DNA from: Actinomycetota bacterium
Lineage (GTDB): Bacteria > Actinomycetota > Actinomycetes > S36-B12 > CAIYMF01
NCBI GenBank assembly: GCA_020161245.1
Contig: JAIUOK010000001.1
Coordinates: forward strand, 1 to 64,000
Direction of reading: 5' to 3'
DNA: 64,000 nt
The notes below the pieces were generated by a model. The model had not been told where the DNA came from. It worked only from the letters and a program-made list of their open reading frames with translations, and searched no databases. Positions 16,252 through 25,033 of this stretch are shown here, in pieces (within the stretch, counting starts at the first letter, position 1; each line of letters starts with the position of its first letter). The position numbers and the translations under genes are program-made.

Positions 16252-17927
16252 AGCTCGGCCTGACCCGGCCGGCGCAGCCGCTCGGCCAGGAGCACCACGA
16301 GAGCCGTCACCCCGACCAGCACGACCGACAGGGCAGCAGCCATGCCGACCCCCGCCTCGCCCGGACGCGAGAGCAGCCGGCCGATCTGGATCGGCAGCGT
16401 GGGCGCGTCGCTGCGCGCGAGGAACGACGTCGCACCGAACTCCCCCAGCGACACCGCAGCGGCCAGGCCGGCGCTGACGCCGAGCGCGCGACCGAGCACC
16501 GGCAGGTCGACCGTGCGCCACGCCCGCGACGGCGACGAGCCCAGCGTCGCGGCGACCTCCCGCAGCCGCGGGTCGATGGCCCGCAGCACCGGCAGCACGG
16601 TCCGCACCACGAGCGGCACGGCGACCAGCGCCTGCCCAATCGGCACGATGATCCAGCTGCCGCGCAGGTCGACCGGCCGCACGGCGAAGGTGACGAGCAG
16701 GCCGAAGCCCAGCGTCACCGCGCTGGTGCCGAGCGGCAGCATCGACGCCGCGTCGAGCACCGGCCCGCCGCGACGCGCGTACGCGATCGCGCAGGCCGCG
16801 AGGCCGCCGACCACCACCGCGATGAGCGTGGCCACGACGGCGTACGACAGCGAGGTGCGCAGCGGCTCCCACAGCGGCACGTCGCGGGTGCTCGGGCCGT
16901 CCTGAAGCAGCGCCGACCACCAGTCCAGCCCCCACCGCTCGCCGACGCGGAGCGAGTCGTGCAGCAGCGCGAGCATCGGCAGGGCGACGAGCACCGAGAG
17001 GACGACGGTCCACGCGGCGGCCGCACGGTCGACCGCCGACCTCGGCGGCGCCGGCGCGACGTCGGCGCGCGCGAGGCGCTGCCGCACCGCCAGCCGGCGC
17101 TGCAGCCGACCAGCGACGACGAGCACGAGCAGCACGCTCACCAGCTGCAGCACCGCGAGCGTCGCCGCGCCGGGCAGGTCGAACAGCTGCACGGTGCGCC
17201 GGTAGATCTCCACCTCGATCGTGGTCGTAGTCGGCCCGCCGAGGACCAGCACGACGCCGAACGAGGTGAACGTGAACAGGAACACCAGCGCGGCCGACGC
17301 CAGCACCGCGGGCCGCAGCAGCGGCCACGTGACCGTGCGCAGCACCCGCCACGGCCGAGAGCCGAGCGTGGACGCCGCAGCCTCGTAGCGGCGGTCGAGG
17401 TGGGCCCACAGGCCGCCGACCACGCGCACGACGACCGCGATGTTGAAGAACACGTGGGCGAGCACGATCGCGCCGAGCGTGCCGGTCCAGCCCTCGGGCA
17501 GCAGTGCGCGGAAGGCGGTGCCCACCACGACGGTGGGCAGGACGAACGGCACCGTCAGCAGCGCGAGCAGCAGCCGCCGGCCGGGCACCGCGAGCCGGTG
17601 CAGCGCGTACGCCGCAGGCAGTGCGACGACCAGCGTCGCGACGGTCGAGAGCACGGCCTGCAGCAGCGTGAACCACACGACCCGCCACGTCGGCGCCGAG
17701 CCCAGCACGTCGAGGCCTGCCGACGACAGCCCGCGCGCCAGCACCGTCACCAGCGGCCACGCGAAGAAGAAGCCGAGGAACACCGCGGGGACGACGGCGA
17801 ACCACCACGCGGGCGGCGGCTGCACGCGCGCCTGCCCCGCCGGCGCCGCCCCGGGGGCGGGCGCCGACGGGCGCGCGGGCAGCAGCGTGGTCAGCGCAAC
17901 GTCACCTGGTCCCAGGCGTCGACCCAC
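16248..17927 (-). CDS. thiP: Thiamine-type ABC transporter, fused permease
   Basis: This permease of about 559 residues carries two copies of the binding-protein-dependent permease domain, with about twelve membrane segments. EAA-loop-like stretches read ALLPEGWTGTLGAI..AAASTLGSRPWRVLRTVTW and LREVAATLGSSPSRAWRTVDLP. ThiP and iron-type permeases share this duplication. The start is uncertain: GTG at 17927 overlaps the binding-protein gene by 37 bases, and GTG at 17825 would give 525 residues. The coding region of the membrane domains is secure. Confidence 0.85.
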   Translation of the reverse strand: MGRRLGPGDVALTTLLPARPSAPAPGAAPAGQARVQPPPAWWFAVVPAVFLGFFFAWPLVTVLARGLSSAGLDVLGSAPTWRVVWFTLLQAVLSTVATLVVALPAAYALHRLAVPGRRLLLALLTVPFVLPTVVVGTAFRALLPEGWTGTLGAIVLAHVFFNIAVVVRVVGGLWAHLDRRYEAAASTLGSRPWRVLRTVTWPLLRPAVLASAALVFLFTFTSFGVVLVLGGPTTTTIEVEIYRRTVQLFDLPGAATLAVLQLVSVLLVLVVAGRLQRRLAVRQRLARADVAPAPPRSAVDRAAAAWTVVLSVLVALPMLALLHDSLRVGERWGLDWWSALLQDGPSTRDVPLWEPLRTSLSYAVVATLIAVVVGGLAACAIAYARRGGPVLDAASMLPLGTSAVTLGFGLLVTFAVRPVDLRGSWIIVPIGQALVAVPLVVRTVLPVLRAIDPRLREVAATLGSSPSRAWRTVDLPVLGRALGVSAGLAAAVSLGEFGATSFLARSDAPTLPIQIGRLLSRPGEAGVGMAAALSVVLVGVTALVVLLAERLRRPGQAEL

Positions 17928-19003
17928 TGCGAGCGCTTCGCGTCGATCTCGGCGGGGTCGAGCACGAGCGGGCTCGCCGGGGTCGCGGCCCACGTCGCGA
18001 AGACGTCGGGCAGCGGCGTCCCCTTCACGGCCGGGAAGACGAACATCGACAGCGGCACGTCGGCCTGCACCGCAGGCGAGAGCAGCCAGTCGACGACGGC
18101 GCGCGCGGCCTCAGGCTGCTCGGTGCCGGCGAGCACACCCGCGTACTCCACCTGGCGGTAGCAGCTCGACTCCATCACCGACGAGTACGGCTTGGCCGGC
18201 TTGGGGTCCGAGGCGTAGACGATCTCGGCGGGCGGGCTCGAGGCGTAGGAGACGACGAGGGGCCGCGAGCCCTTGCCGCCGACGGTGTACTCGCCCTCGT
18301 AGGCCTCGGTCCAGCCGTTCACGACCTTCACGCCGTTGGCCCGCAGCTTCGACCAGTAGTCCTGGTAGCCGTCCTCGCCGTAGGTCGCGACGGTGGCGAG
18401 CAGGAAGGCCAGCCCGGGCGACGAGGTCGCGGCGTTCTCGACGACGAGCAGGTCCCGGTACTCGGGCTTCACGAGGTCGTCGAGGGTCGCGGGCTTCGCG
18501 ATGCCCTTCTCCGCGAACCACGCGTCGTCGACGTTGATGCAGACGTCGCCGTAGTCGACCGGGGTGACCGCTTCCTGCGTGGCGGTCTTGAGCTCGGAGG
18601 GCACACCGGACGCGGCGGGCGACTCGTACGGGTCGAACACGCCGGACTGCAGCGCACGCGAGAGCAGCGTGGAGTCGACGCCGAACAGCACGTCGCCCTC
18701 CGGGTTGCCCGCGGTCAGGGCGGCCTTGTTGACCAGCTCGCCGGCGTCGCCGCCGGTGACCACCTCGACGGTGATGCCCGTCCGCGCCTCGAAGTCGTCG
18801 AGCAGCGACTCGGTGAGCGCGAACGAGTCGTGCGTGAGCAGCCGCACGGTCGTGGGCGCGAAGGTCGACGGGACGGCCGAGGGGGTCGAGGACGCCGAGG
18901 TGCTCGACGGCGACGTGCCCGCGCCCGAGCCGCAGGCGGCGAGGACGAGCGCGGATGCGGCAGCAGCCGCGGCCATGACGAGCCTGGTGGTGGACGTACG
19001 CAA
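17891..19003 (-). CDS. thiB: Thiamine-type ABC transporter, binding lipoprotein
   Basis: This 370-residue lipoprotein begins LRTSTTRLVMAAAAAASALV with lipobox LAAC (lipidated C24). A TTG at 19003 is chosen because it gives a proper basic N-region and lies 10 bases after the riboswitch-borne GGAGGG. The next ATG (18976) would remove the positive charges. The mature part matches ThiB/TbpA family proteins (TVRLLTHDSFALTESLLDDF; DVLFGVDSTLLSRAL). It would capture the ligand outside the membrane for the permease and ATPase encoded downstream. Confidence 0.88.
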   Translation of the reverse strand: MRTSTTRLVMAAAAAASALVLAACGSGAGTSPSSTSASSTPSAVPSTFAPTTVRLLTHDSFALTESLLDDFEARTGITVEVVTGGDAGELVNKAALTAGNPEGDVLFGVDSTLLSRALQSGVFDPYESPAASGVPSELKTATQEAVTPVDYGDVCINVDDAWFAEKGIAKPATLDDLVKPEYRDLLVVENAATSSPGLAFLLATVATYGEDGYQDYWSKLRANGVKVVNGWTEAYEGEYTVGGKGSRPLVVSYASSPPAEIVYASDPKPAKPYSSVMESSCYRQVEYAGVLAGTEQPEAARAVVDWLLSPAVQADVPLSMFVFPAVKGTPLPDVFATWAATPASPLVLDPAEIDAKRSQWVDAWDQVTLR

Positions 19004-19012
19004 GGAAGACCA

Positions 19013-19098
19013 TCCCTCCGCCGGCATTACCCGGATCAGGTTCCAGGGTCGGCGGCGGTCGGCCACCCTCTCAGCCCGGCGTTCCTCCGAGCTCCCCT
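19013..19098 (-). ncRNA. TPP riboswitch (THI element)
   Basis: Read on the minus strand this leader contains the THI-box blocks GGGGAGC, GGGCTGAGAGGGTGG, GAACCTGATCCGGGTAATGC and CGGCGGAGGGA in the right order and spacing. The terminal GGAGGGA also serves as the ribosome-binding site of the binding-protein gene. Ligand binding would therefore be expected to block translation. This fixes the transporter's physiological link to thiamine. Confidence 0.93.
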
Positions 19099-19121
19099 TG
19101 CTCTGCTGTTGTGCGGCCAGT

Positions 19122-19883
19122 CTACGACGCGGCGCCGTCGCCGCGAGCCTGGCGCTGGGCGCGGGCCTTGGCCACGAACGCCGGCACGTCGACGTACTCC
19201 AGCCCGCCGAGCTCCAGGATGGCGTCGCGGACGATCGCGGTGATCTCGTCGGCGCTCATCGTGCGGGCGTCGATGGGCAGCGGCTCCGAGTACCGGACCC
19301 GTGCGCGCTTGCGCAGCCGTCCGCCCGGCGGGTACGTGACGGCGGAGGCGTGCACCGGGACGTCGGGGTTGGCCTGGATCACCGGCACGAGCACGCGCTG
19401 GTGCAGCTTGTAGAGCTTCGTGGGATCGGGCCCGCGCGTCGCCTCCGGGTACAGGCCCATCATGTCGCCCGAGGCCAGCGCGAAGCTGGCCATCTCGAGC
19501 GCCCACTCGGTGGAGGCGTTGTCGCCGCGGCGCAGCGGCACCTGGCCCCACCAGCGGAAGATCAGCGCTGCCTTGCCCTCGTACCACTCGGCCTTGGTGA
19601 AGGCGAAGACGCGCCACCCGACCTTGCAGGTCTGCACGATGGGGTCGAGGGCGCCCTGGTGGTTCGAGGCGAAGATCGCCGCGCCGGGCTTGATGTGCTC
19701 GTGGCCCTGCAGATCGATCGCGACCCGCAGGCGCACCAGCCGGAAGAGCACCTGGATCGGCTTCCAGCCCTTCGACCGGACGGGACGGCCGATGTCGAGG
19801 CCGGGATGAACCGCGCGGCCGCGCTCGAGCAGGTCGGCGTACCAGGCGTCGAGGTCGTCGCGCCGGACGTGCGGCCCGCTCAC
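19122..19883 (-). CDS. 1-acylglycerol-3-phosphate acyltransferase family (PlsC-like)
   Basis: This 253-residue protein has the catalytic NHQGALD block (HX4D motif), FRWWGQVPLRRGD and YPEATRG (a variant of the PEGTR acceptor motif). These identify the PlsC/LPLAT superfamily, which acylates lysophosphatidate or related lipids at the membrane. The GTG at 19883 is the start. The gene is upstream of nothing on its strand except the thiamine transporter, and the riboswitch begins 24 bases past its stop, so the two are probably separate units. Confidence 0.85.
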   Translation of the reverse strand: MSGPHVRRDDLDAWYADLLERGRAVHPGLDIGRPVRSKGWKPIQVLFRLVRLRVAIDLQGHEHIKPGAAIFASNHQGALDPIVQTCKVGWRVFAFTKAEWYEGKAALIFRWWGQVPLRRGDNASTEWALEMASFALASGDMMGLYPEATRGPDPTKLYKLHQRVLVPVIQANPDVPVHASAVTYPPGGRLRKRARVRYSEPLPIDARTMSADEITAIVRDAILELGGLEYVDVPAFVAKARAQRQARGDGAAS

Positions 19884-19988
19884 GGCGCTGTCCTCGTCAT
19901 GGGGCCATCCAACAGTCCGGGCCGGGGCCGAGTCGACCGGGGTTGACGTCTCGGACCCGGCCCGGAGGGGCGCGCTGAGGAGAGCGCG

Positions 19989-20384
19989 CTACCGCTCCTC
20001 GTCGACGATGCGGCGGACGACGAGGATCGGCAGCAGGAACGCCGCGATCGCGCCGAAGAGCCACACGATGAGCGACGCGAGGATCCACGTCACGACTCCG
20101 TCGAGCTTGAAGTCCTTCGACACCGCCGCGGTGAGACCGAGCGCGATGAGAGTGCTGATGATGCCGACGCCGCCGCTGAACGCCCGTGCGTGGCGACGGG
20201 TCAGGCCCTCGGTGAGCGGGGCGAGGATCGACTGCACGATGGCGAAGATCAGCGCGACCAGCAGGTAGCCCGCCCAGAGGAAGCCGCCGTCGATCTCGAA
20301 ACCGGGCAGCAGGATGTCGGCCACGACGATGCCGATGAGCGCCGAGACGAACCAGACCATGAGCCGGAGCAGGAATCTCACCAC
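19989..20384 (-). CDS. Phage holin family 4-like small membrane protein
   Basis: This 131-residue protein has four hydrophobic segments (MVWFVSALIGIVVADILLPG; YLLVALIFAIVQSIL; FSGGVGIISTLIALGLTAAV; WILASLIVWLFGAIAAFLLP), typical of the mycobacterial/YvlD 'phage holin family' of conserved membrane proteins. Despite the name these are chromosomal proteins of unknown role. A GTG at 20384 is the start. A small dyad GCGCGCT-N6-AGCGCGC (19970-19989) overlaps the stop and may terminate transcription. Confidence 0.8.
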   Translation of the reverse strand: MVRFLLRLMVWFVSALIGIVVADILLPGFEIDGGFLWAGYLLVALIFAIVQSILAPLTEGLTRRHARAFSGGVGIISTLIALGLTAAVSKDFKLDGVVTWILASLIVWLFGAIAAFLLPILVVRRIVDEER

Positions 20385-20554
20385 GGTGCGGAACCTAGCG
20401 GTGACCGACCGCCGCGGTCAGCAGCCCGCACGGATCCGCGTTGAGCGGGCGTCCCCGGAACCGGTGTGACGGGTGTGCCGCAGCGGGCTGCTGCGGCTGA
20501 CGGGGTTGGTCGACGCCGGGACTGCGTCGTCGGCTCGCCCTAGGCTCCCCCGTC

Positions 20555-21088
20555 GTGACCACCCGGTGCGCCGTCCTCCTGCGCGGAGTCAACGTGGGCA
20601 AGGGCAACCGGATCGCGATGAGCGACTTCACCGCGGTGCTCGCCACCACCGGCGCCACCGACGTCCGCACGCTGCTCAACTCCGGCAACGCGGTCTGCAC
20701 CAGCAGACGCAGCGCGGCGTCGCTGGAGTCGGCGGTGGCCAAGGCGCTGGTGAAGGAGCTCGGCCTCGACGTCCCCGTCGTCACGCGGACGTCCGAGGAG
20801 ATCGACGCCGTCATCGCGCTCAACCCGTTGGCCGAGGTGGCGGACGAGCCGTCGCGCTACCTCGTGGTGTTCCTCGACCGCGCGCCCGACGCCGAGGCGA
20901 TCGAGTCGCTGCTCGCCGTGGACGCGGGCGACGAGGTCTGGCAGGTCCACGGCCGCGAGCTCTACCTGTGGCTGCCGGCGGGGATCGCGGAGAGCGCGGT
21001 CAACAAGCAGCTCATGCGCGGTGTGCTCGGGGTGACGTGGACGGCCCGCAACTGGTCGACGGTGCTCAAGCTGCAGGCGGCGCTCTAG
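20555..21088 (+). CDS. DUF1697 family protein
   Basis: This 177-residue protein has the DUF1697 opening LLRGVNVGKGNRIAMSDF and LLNSGNAVCTS, then AVNKQLMRGVLGVTWTARNWSTVLKL near the end. The family is widespread in soil bacteria and has no established function. The GTG at 20555 is the start. Its last four bases overlap the end of the small convergent gene at 21085-21249. Confidence 0.85.
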   Translation: MTTRCAVLLRGVNVGKGNRIAMSDFTAVLATTGATDVRTLLNSGNAVCTSRRSAASLESAVAKALVKELGLDVPVVTRTSEEIDAVIALNPLAEVADEPSRYLVVFLDRAPDAEAIESLLAVDAGDEVWQVHGRELYLWLPAGIAESAVNKQLMRGVLGVTWTARNWSTVLKLQAAL

Positions 21089-21249
21089 CCCTGGGTGCGG
21101 GCGGCGTCCTCGCGCAGGGCTGCGGCGATGCGACCGTCCTGCTCGGCCGGCAGCGAGCAGCAGGACCTGGCCTGGATGCGCCCGCGCACCGCGCCCACGG
21201 CGAACCACACCACGAAGGCGATCACCGGCAGGGCGAGGACGTAGCGCAC
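21085..21249 (-). CDS. Small single-pass membrane protein
   Basis: This 54-residue protein starts at GTG 21249 and begins RYVLALPVIAFVVWFAVGAV, one membrane segment. A basic stretch and a soluble tail CCSLPAEQDGRIAAALREDA follow. The frame extends to 21291, but the upstream part lacks the look of a protein. It ends four bases inside the convergent DUF1697 gene. The hydrophobic profile and Cys-Cys tail support a real gene, but no family is recognised and no clear ribosome-binding site is seen. Confidence 0.5.
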   Translation of the reverse strand: MRYVLALPVIAFVVWFAVGAVRGRIQARSCCSLPAEQDGRIAAALREDAARTQG

Positions 21250-21350
21250 CCGCTCAGGGTAGGGGTCGGGATCCGCAGACACGACCTGCACCGCAGCGCC
21301 TGGGCTGAAACGACGTCGCCGCCACGGGGCCGGGCGGGCAGGCTGCCGCC

Positions 21351-22091
21351 ATGGTGAGCAGCGACCTGTGGGACGAGAGCGACGCCGCGGTCTACGACGA
21401 GGAGGCGGCGGACATGTTCGCGCCGGAGGTGCTCGGGCCGGCCGTCGACCGGCTCGTCGGCCTCGCGGGCGGCGGGCCCGTCCTCGAGCTCGCCGTCGGC
21501 ACCGGCAGGGTCGCGATCCCGCTCATGCGGCGCGGGCTCGAGGTGCACGGGATCGAGCTCTCCGCGCCGATGGCGGCCCGGCTGCAGGCCAAGCTGGAGG
21601 CCGACGAGTCGCTGCCCGTGGCCGTCGGCGACATGACCGAGACCCGGGTGCCCGGCAGGTTCGCCCTCGTGCTCGTCGTCTGGAACAGCATCGGCAACCT
21701 CCGGACGCAGGCCGAGCAGGTCGCCTGCTTCCGCAACGCCGCGGAGCACCTGGCACCGGGCGGCCGGTTCGTCGTCGAGCTGCTGGTGCCGCCCCTGCGC
21801 CGCCTGCCTCCCGGCCAGACGGCCGTGCCCTTCGACGTCTCCGCGGAGCACACCGGCTTCGACACCGTCGACGTCGTGACGCAGCAGCTGACGTCCCACC
21901 ACTACACGCGGCTGCGAGACGGCTCGGTCCGCTACGGGGCCGGGCACTTCCGGTACGCGTGGCCTGCGGAGCTCGACCTCATGGCGCAGCTGGCGGGGCT
22001 CGAGCTCGAGGCACGCCTCGGCGACTGGGACGGCGAGCCGTTCACCGCCGACAGCGACAAGCACGTCTCGGTCTGGCGCAAGCCCGCCTAA
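21351..22091 (+). CDS. Class I SAM-dependent methyltransferase
   Basis: This 246-residue protein has the SAM-binding loop PVLELAVGTGRVAIPL (about 44-59), the acidic HGIELSAPM strand end and VVGDM-type positions typical of class I small-molecule methyltransferases. The C-terminal part (RYGAGHFRYAWPAELDLMAQLAGL) matches the ubiE-like/YpA family that modifies small metabolites. The substrate is unknown. The ATG at 21351 is the start; its 3' end overlaps the META-domain gene tail by four bases. Confidence 0.82.
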   Translation: MVSSDLWDESDAAVYDEEAADMFAPEVLGPAVDRLVGLAGGGPVLELAVGTGRVAIPLMRRGLEVHGIELSAPMAARLQAKLEADESLPVAVGDMTETRVPGRFALVLVVWNSIGNLRTQAEQVACFRNAAEHLAPGGRFVVELLVPPLRRLPPGQTAVPFDVSAEHTGFDTVDVVTQQLTSHHYTRLRDGSVRYGAGHFRYAWPAELDLMAQLAGLELEARLGDWDGEPFTADSDKHVSVWRKPA

Positions 22092-22504
22092 GGCTCGGTG
22101 CCGTCAGCAGCGTCAGCGTCGGAGCCGTCGGTGTCGGTGCCGCCGGTGTCGGCAGCGAGGCGCAGCCGCGTGGTGCCCGCCTCCGACACCAGCAGGAGCT
22201 CGTCGTCGGTGTCGCCGGGCGCGACGCGCAGCTCGCGCTGCAGCGCCGTGAGCACCCGCTGCTCCTGCTGCATGTGGTCCTCGGGGCCCATCATCATCGT
22301 GGTCGCGAGCGGTCCGAGCACGAGAACATCGCCGGTCAGCGTGTAGCTGCCCATGAGCCGGTTGACCGTGGCCCGCCCGGCCACCCGGCCCTCGGCGTCG
22401 AGCTGCAGCTGGGGCGAGGTGCCCGCCAGTACCGGCGCGCCCTCGACCTCGACGACGTCCCAGAGGCTGCCGACGACGAGGTCGGCGGTGCTGTCGCTGC
22501 TCAT
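22088..22504 (-). CDS. META domain-containing protein
   Basis: This 138-residue protein has one META-like domain (VGSLWDVVEVEG.. LDAEGRVAGRATVNRLMGSY.. LGPLATTMMMGPEDHMQQEQRVLTALQ), as in HslJ and related proteins, and an Asp/Thr-rich tail. Unlike most META proteins it has no signal peptide, so it may be cytosolic, unless the start lies upstream. The ATG at 22504 is chosen; an in-frame ATG four codons earlier is an alternative. The function of the family is not established. Confidence 0.78.
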   Translation of the reverse strand: MSSDSTADLVVGSLWDVVEVEGAPVLAGTSPQLQLDAEGRVAGRATVNRLMGSYTLTGDVLVLGPLATTMMMGPEDHMQQEQRVLTALQRELRVAPGDTDDELLLVSEAGTTRLRLAADTGGTDTDGSDADAADGTEP

Positions 22505-22553
22505 GCCCGCGAGCATGCCAATCCGGGCACGGATCCGCAGCCGGTCGCCCGGG

Positions 22554-23348
22554 TCAGCGTGCGGTGAAGCGCGCGATGGCGGCCTGCGCGTCCTCGGTGA
22601 GCAGGGCGCGCGAGATCGTCGCCGCCTCGTCGGCGGCGTTGTCCGCACGGCTGGCCGACGCCGCCGACCGCACGAGCCGCTTCGCCTCGGCGAGGGCGTT
22701 CGGAGGCATCGTGGCCAGCTTCGCCGCGATCTCGTCGGTGCGCGCGACCACGGCGTCGTCGTCGACCACCTCGGCCACCAGGCCCCACTCGCGGGCCTGC
22801 TCCGCGCTGAGCGGCTCGTTGAGCAGCAGGTGCTTGAGCGCGCGCTGCGTGCCGACGGCGCGCGGCAGCAGCCACGACGTGCCGGCGTCCGGCGTCAGCC
22901 CCACGCCCGGGTAGGCCGCCACGATCCTGGTCGACCGGGCCGCCACCACGAGGTCGGCGTTGAGCACGAACGACAGCCCGGCCCCGGCGACGGCGCCGTG
23001 GATGCCGACAACGACCGGCTTGGGCAGGTCGCCGAGACGCCTCAGGCCCGACTCGGCGAGCACCGCCAGCTCGTGCAGCCTCGCAGCCGGGTCGTCGGAC
23101 CCCAGGAACGACGTCACATCGCCGCCCGCGCAGAACCGCGCCCCGGCGCCGCGCACGACCACGACGCGGACGTCGTCATGCGCGAGGCGGCTCAGGGCGT
23201 CCTCGACGGCCCGCATCATGTCCAGCCCGAACGCGTTGGAGGCATGCGGCCGGTTGAGGGTCAGCACGGCGACGCCGTCGGCGACGTCGAGCAGGATCGG
23301 CGGCTGGTCGGCGGCGGGATCGGGATCGGTCACGGGCCCAGGATGCAC
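22554..23348 (-). CDS. Enoyl-CoA hydratase/isomerase family protein
   Basis: This 264-residue crotonase-fold protein shows GARFCAGGDVTSFLG (oxyanion loop), IHGAVAGAGLSFVLNADLVV (second oxyanion Gly) and PDAGTSWLLPRAVG, where hydratases often carry a catalytic glutamate. The Asp at that position fits isomerase- or PaaG-like members. It starts at GTG 23348, or at GTG 23333 as a shorter alternative. It is 15 bases downstream of the LCIB-like gene on the same strand, so the two may be co-transcribed. No full beta-oxidation set is nearby. Confidence 0.85.
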   Translation of the reverse strand: MHPGPVTDPDPAADQPPILLDVADGVAVLTLNRPHASNAFGLDMMRAVEDALSRLAHDDVRVVVVRGAGARFCAGGDVTSFLGSDDPAARLHELAVLAESGLRRLGDLPKPVVVGIHGAVAGAGLSFVLNADLVVAARSTRIVAAYPGVGLTPDAGTSWLLPRAVGTQRALKHLLLNEPLSAEQAREWGLVAEVVDDDAVVARTDEIAAKLATMPPNALAEAKRLVRSAASASRADNAADEAATISRALLTEDAQAAIARFTAR

Positions 23349-23363
23349 GCCGAGGGTCCCCGG

Positions 23364-24050
23364 TCAGGCGTCGGGCTCGAGCAGCTCGAAGCCGATGTCG
23401 GCGACGAGGTCGGCACCGGTGGCGTGGACGACGACGCCGGACACCAGCGCGACGTCGACCGGCGCCTCGGGCGAGGACAGGCCGCGCACCAGCAGGCGCA
23501 GCTCGTCGACGGCGATCCGCCGCACGATCTCGGTGACCTCGACCAGCCCGGGGACGGTGCCTGTCCCCACGACGTCGTGCAGCCGGTTGACGAGCATCGA
23601 CTCCTCGACGTCGTGGCGGTCGACGACGACGCCGGACACCCCGGCCTCGAGCGCGCGCCGGGCCTCGACGAGCGCGCCGCAGGCCGAGGTGGTGCCCGGG
23701 ACCCCGGGCCGGCTGACCGAGCCGACGACGCCGCCCTCGAGCCCGACGTGCGGCAGCGCCAGCACGACGAGCCGGTGCCGGACGCCGTCGAGCGGCGCGT
23801 GGCCGAGAGCGGCGCGGATGCCGGTGCGGCCGAGCAGCGGCAGGCCGCCGAGCGACGCGACGTCGAAGAAGTGGCCCCATCGGCGCCGGACGTCGCGGCG
23901 GAGGTCGGCCATGAGCTCGTCGCGGCACACCGACAGCAGCGGAAGCGCGGTGGAGGGTGTGAAGCCGTGCGGGCCGAGCTCGGACTCGAGCAGGTCGAGG
24001 AACTCCTCGGAGGTGACGGCCCCGGCGTAGGGGGCCGGGTCTGCGCTCAC
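23364..24050 (-). CDS. LCIB-like (limiting-CO2-inducible B family) protein
   Basis: This 228-residue protein resembles the LCIB family of beta-type carbonic anhydrases known from algae and some bacteria. Supporting blocks are VCRDELMADL (C42, D44), FFDVASLGGLPLLGRTG (61-77), GHAP (H84), ALPHVGLEGGVVG (H101) and TSACGAL (C124). In characterised members, zinc is held by two Cys and one His, with an Asp next to the first Cys; C42, C124 and one of the histidines are candidates. Start is GTG 24050. I recall this pattern from the family but could not align it, so carbonic anhydrase activity is a hypothesis. Confidence 0.55.
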   Translation of the reverse strand: MSADPAPYAGAVTSEEFLDLLESELGPHGFTPSTALPLLSVCRDELMADLRRDVRRRWGHFFDVASLGGLPLLGRTGIRAALGHAPLDGVRHRLVVLALPHVGLEGGVVGSVSRPGVPGTTSACGALVEARRALEAGVSGVVVDRHDVEESMLVNRLHDVVGTGTVPGLVEVTEIVRRIAVDELRLLVRGLSSPEAPVDVALVSGVVVHATGADLVADIGFELLEPDA

Positions 24051-24151
24051 CGGACCATCGTCGCGAACGGACGGCCACGCGCGCAGGCGTTGGCTGCTCG
24101 ACGACCGGTGTCGTCCATCACGGGCGCCGGGAACGTCCCCGAGCGCCTGCG

Positions 24152-25033
24152 TCAGGAGGCGAGGCCCACCCAGGACGAGCGGGTGGTCGCCGTCTCCGCC
24201 ACGGTCGAGCTCAGCCGCGCGCCGGCGTAGCGCACCTGCCAGCTGCCGCTCGTCCGCTGCGTCACCGTCGTGGAGCCGCGGTAGACCGAGCGCTTCGTGG
24301 AGGCTCGGAGCGTGAGCTTCTTGTAGAGCTTGGCGACCCCGGTGCTCGACGGGACGAACCACACCGACACCGTGCGCGCGGTCGTTCCCTTGGGCGAGGC
24401 CACGAGCGCGATGCGCAGCGTGTTGGAGGCACCCGCCGGCACCGGCGTGCGCGACGGCGTCAGGGTCAGCGTCGACGGCGTCGCGGTGGTGATGAGCGAG
24501 GCCTTCGGGCAGGTGCCGCCGACGAAGCGCATGGTGTTCCAGTAGATGCGCTGGCCGGGGTGCCCCGCCCACGGCGCCGACACCGTGGAGACGCCGAGGA
24601 ACTGCGAGTCCTTCGACAGGATCGCGGCCCGGTGCCCGGGCGAGTTCATGTACATGCGGAACATCGAGTCCGCGGAGCCCGTGGTGTACGCGATGTTCTC
24701 GCGGGCGCTGCTCCAGGTGCAGACCGACGACGCCTTGGTGGCGAAGGAGGAGTCGTGCTCGAAGCCGGAGAAGCCCTTCGACGCCATCGTCAGCGACCAG
24801 CTGCGCGACTGCGAGGCCAGCGGGCCGAACTGCGCCAGCGGCGGCAGCCCGCGCGCGATGCGCGCCTGGTTGACCAGCACCGCGAGGCGCGAGTCGTACG
24901 ACGGCGCGTCGGTCGCTGCCTGGGCGGGCCCAGCGGGCAGCACGACGAGCGCGCAGAGCAGGCCCGCGAGCGCGGCCAGCAGTCCGGCGCGTCCGACGGG
25001 CGAGCGCGACGCCTTCGCAGCGAGCACCAGCAC
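24152..25033 (-). CDS. Exported CAP-domain (SCP/PR-1) protein
   Basis: This 293-residue protein has a signal peptide ending AGPAQAA near residue 40. A CAP domain (about 46-170) contains VLVNQARIARGLPPL, H93, ENIAY (E112) and NSPGHRAAIL (H134). A C-terminal immunoglobulin-like domain (about 195-293) is rich in Thr and Ser. Bacterial CAP proteins are common exported proteins of mostly unknown function. GTG 25033 is preferred for its GGAAGGGG site. It is divergent from the peptidase gene at 25294. Confidence 0.85.
   Translation of the reverse strand: MLVLAAKASRSPVGRAGLLAALAGLLCALVVLPAGPAQAATDAPSYDSRLAVLVNQARIARGLPPLAQFGPLASQSRSWSLTMASKGFSGFEHDSSFATKASSVCTWSSARENIAYTTGSADSMFRMYMNSPGHRAAILSKDSQFLGVSTVSAPWAGHPGQRIYWNTMRFVGGTCPKASLITTATPSTLTLTPSRTPVPAGASNTLRIALVASPKGTTARTVSVWFVPSSTGVAKLYKKLTLRASTKRSVYRGSTTVTQRTSGSWQVRYAGARLSSTVAETATTRSSWVGLAS

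Noticed and set aside
19989-20384. Prophage remnant based on holin similarity
   Set aside because: The phage holin family 4 label applies to chromosomal membrane proteins; no other phage gene is nearby.
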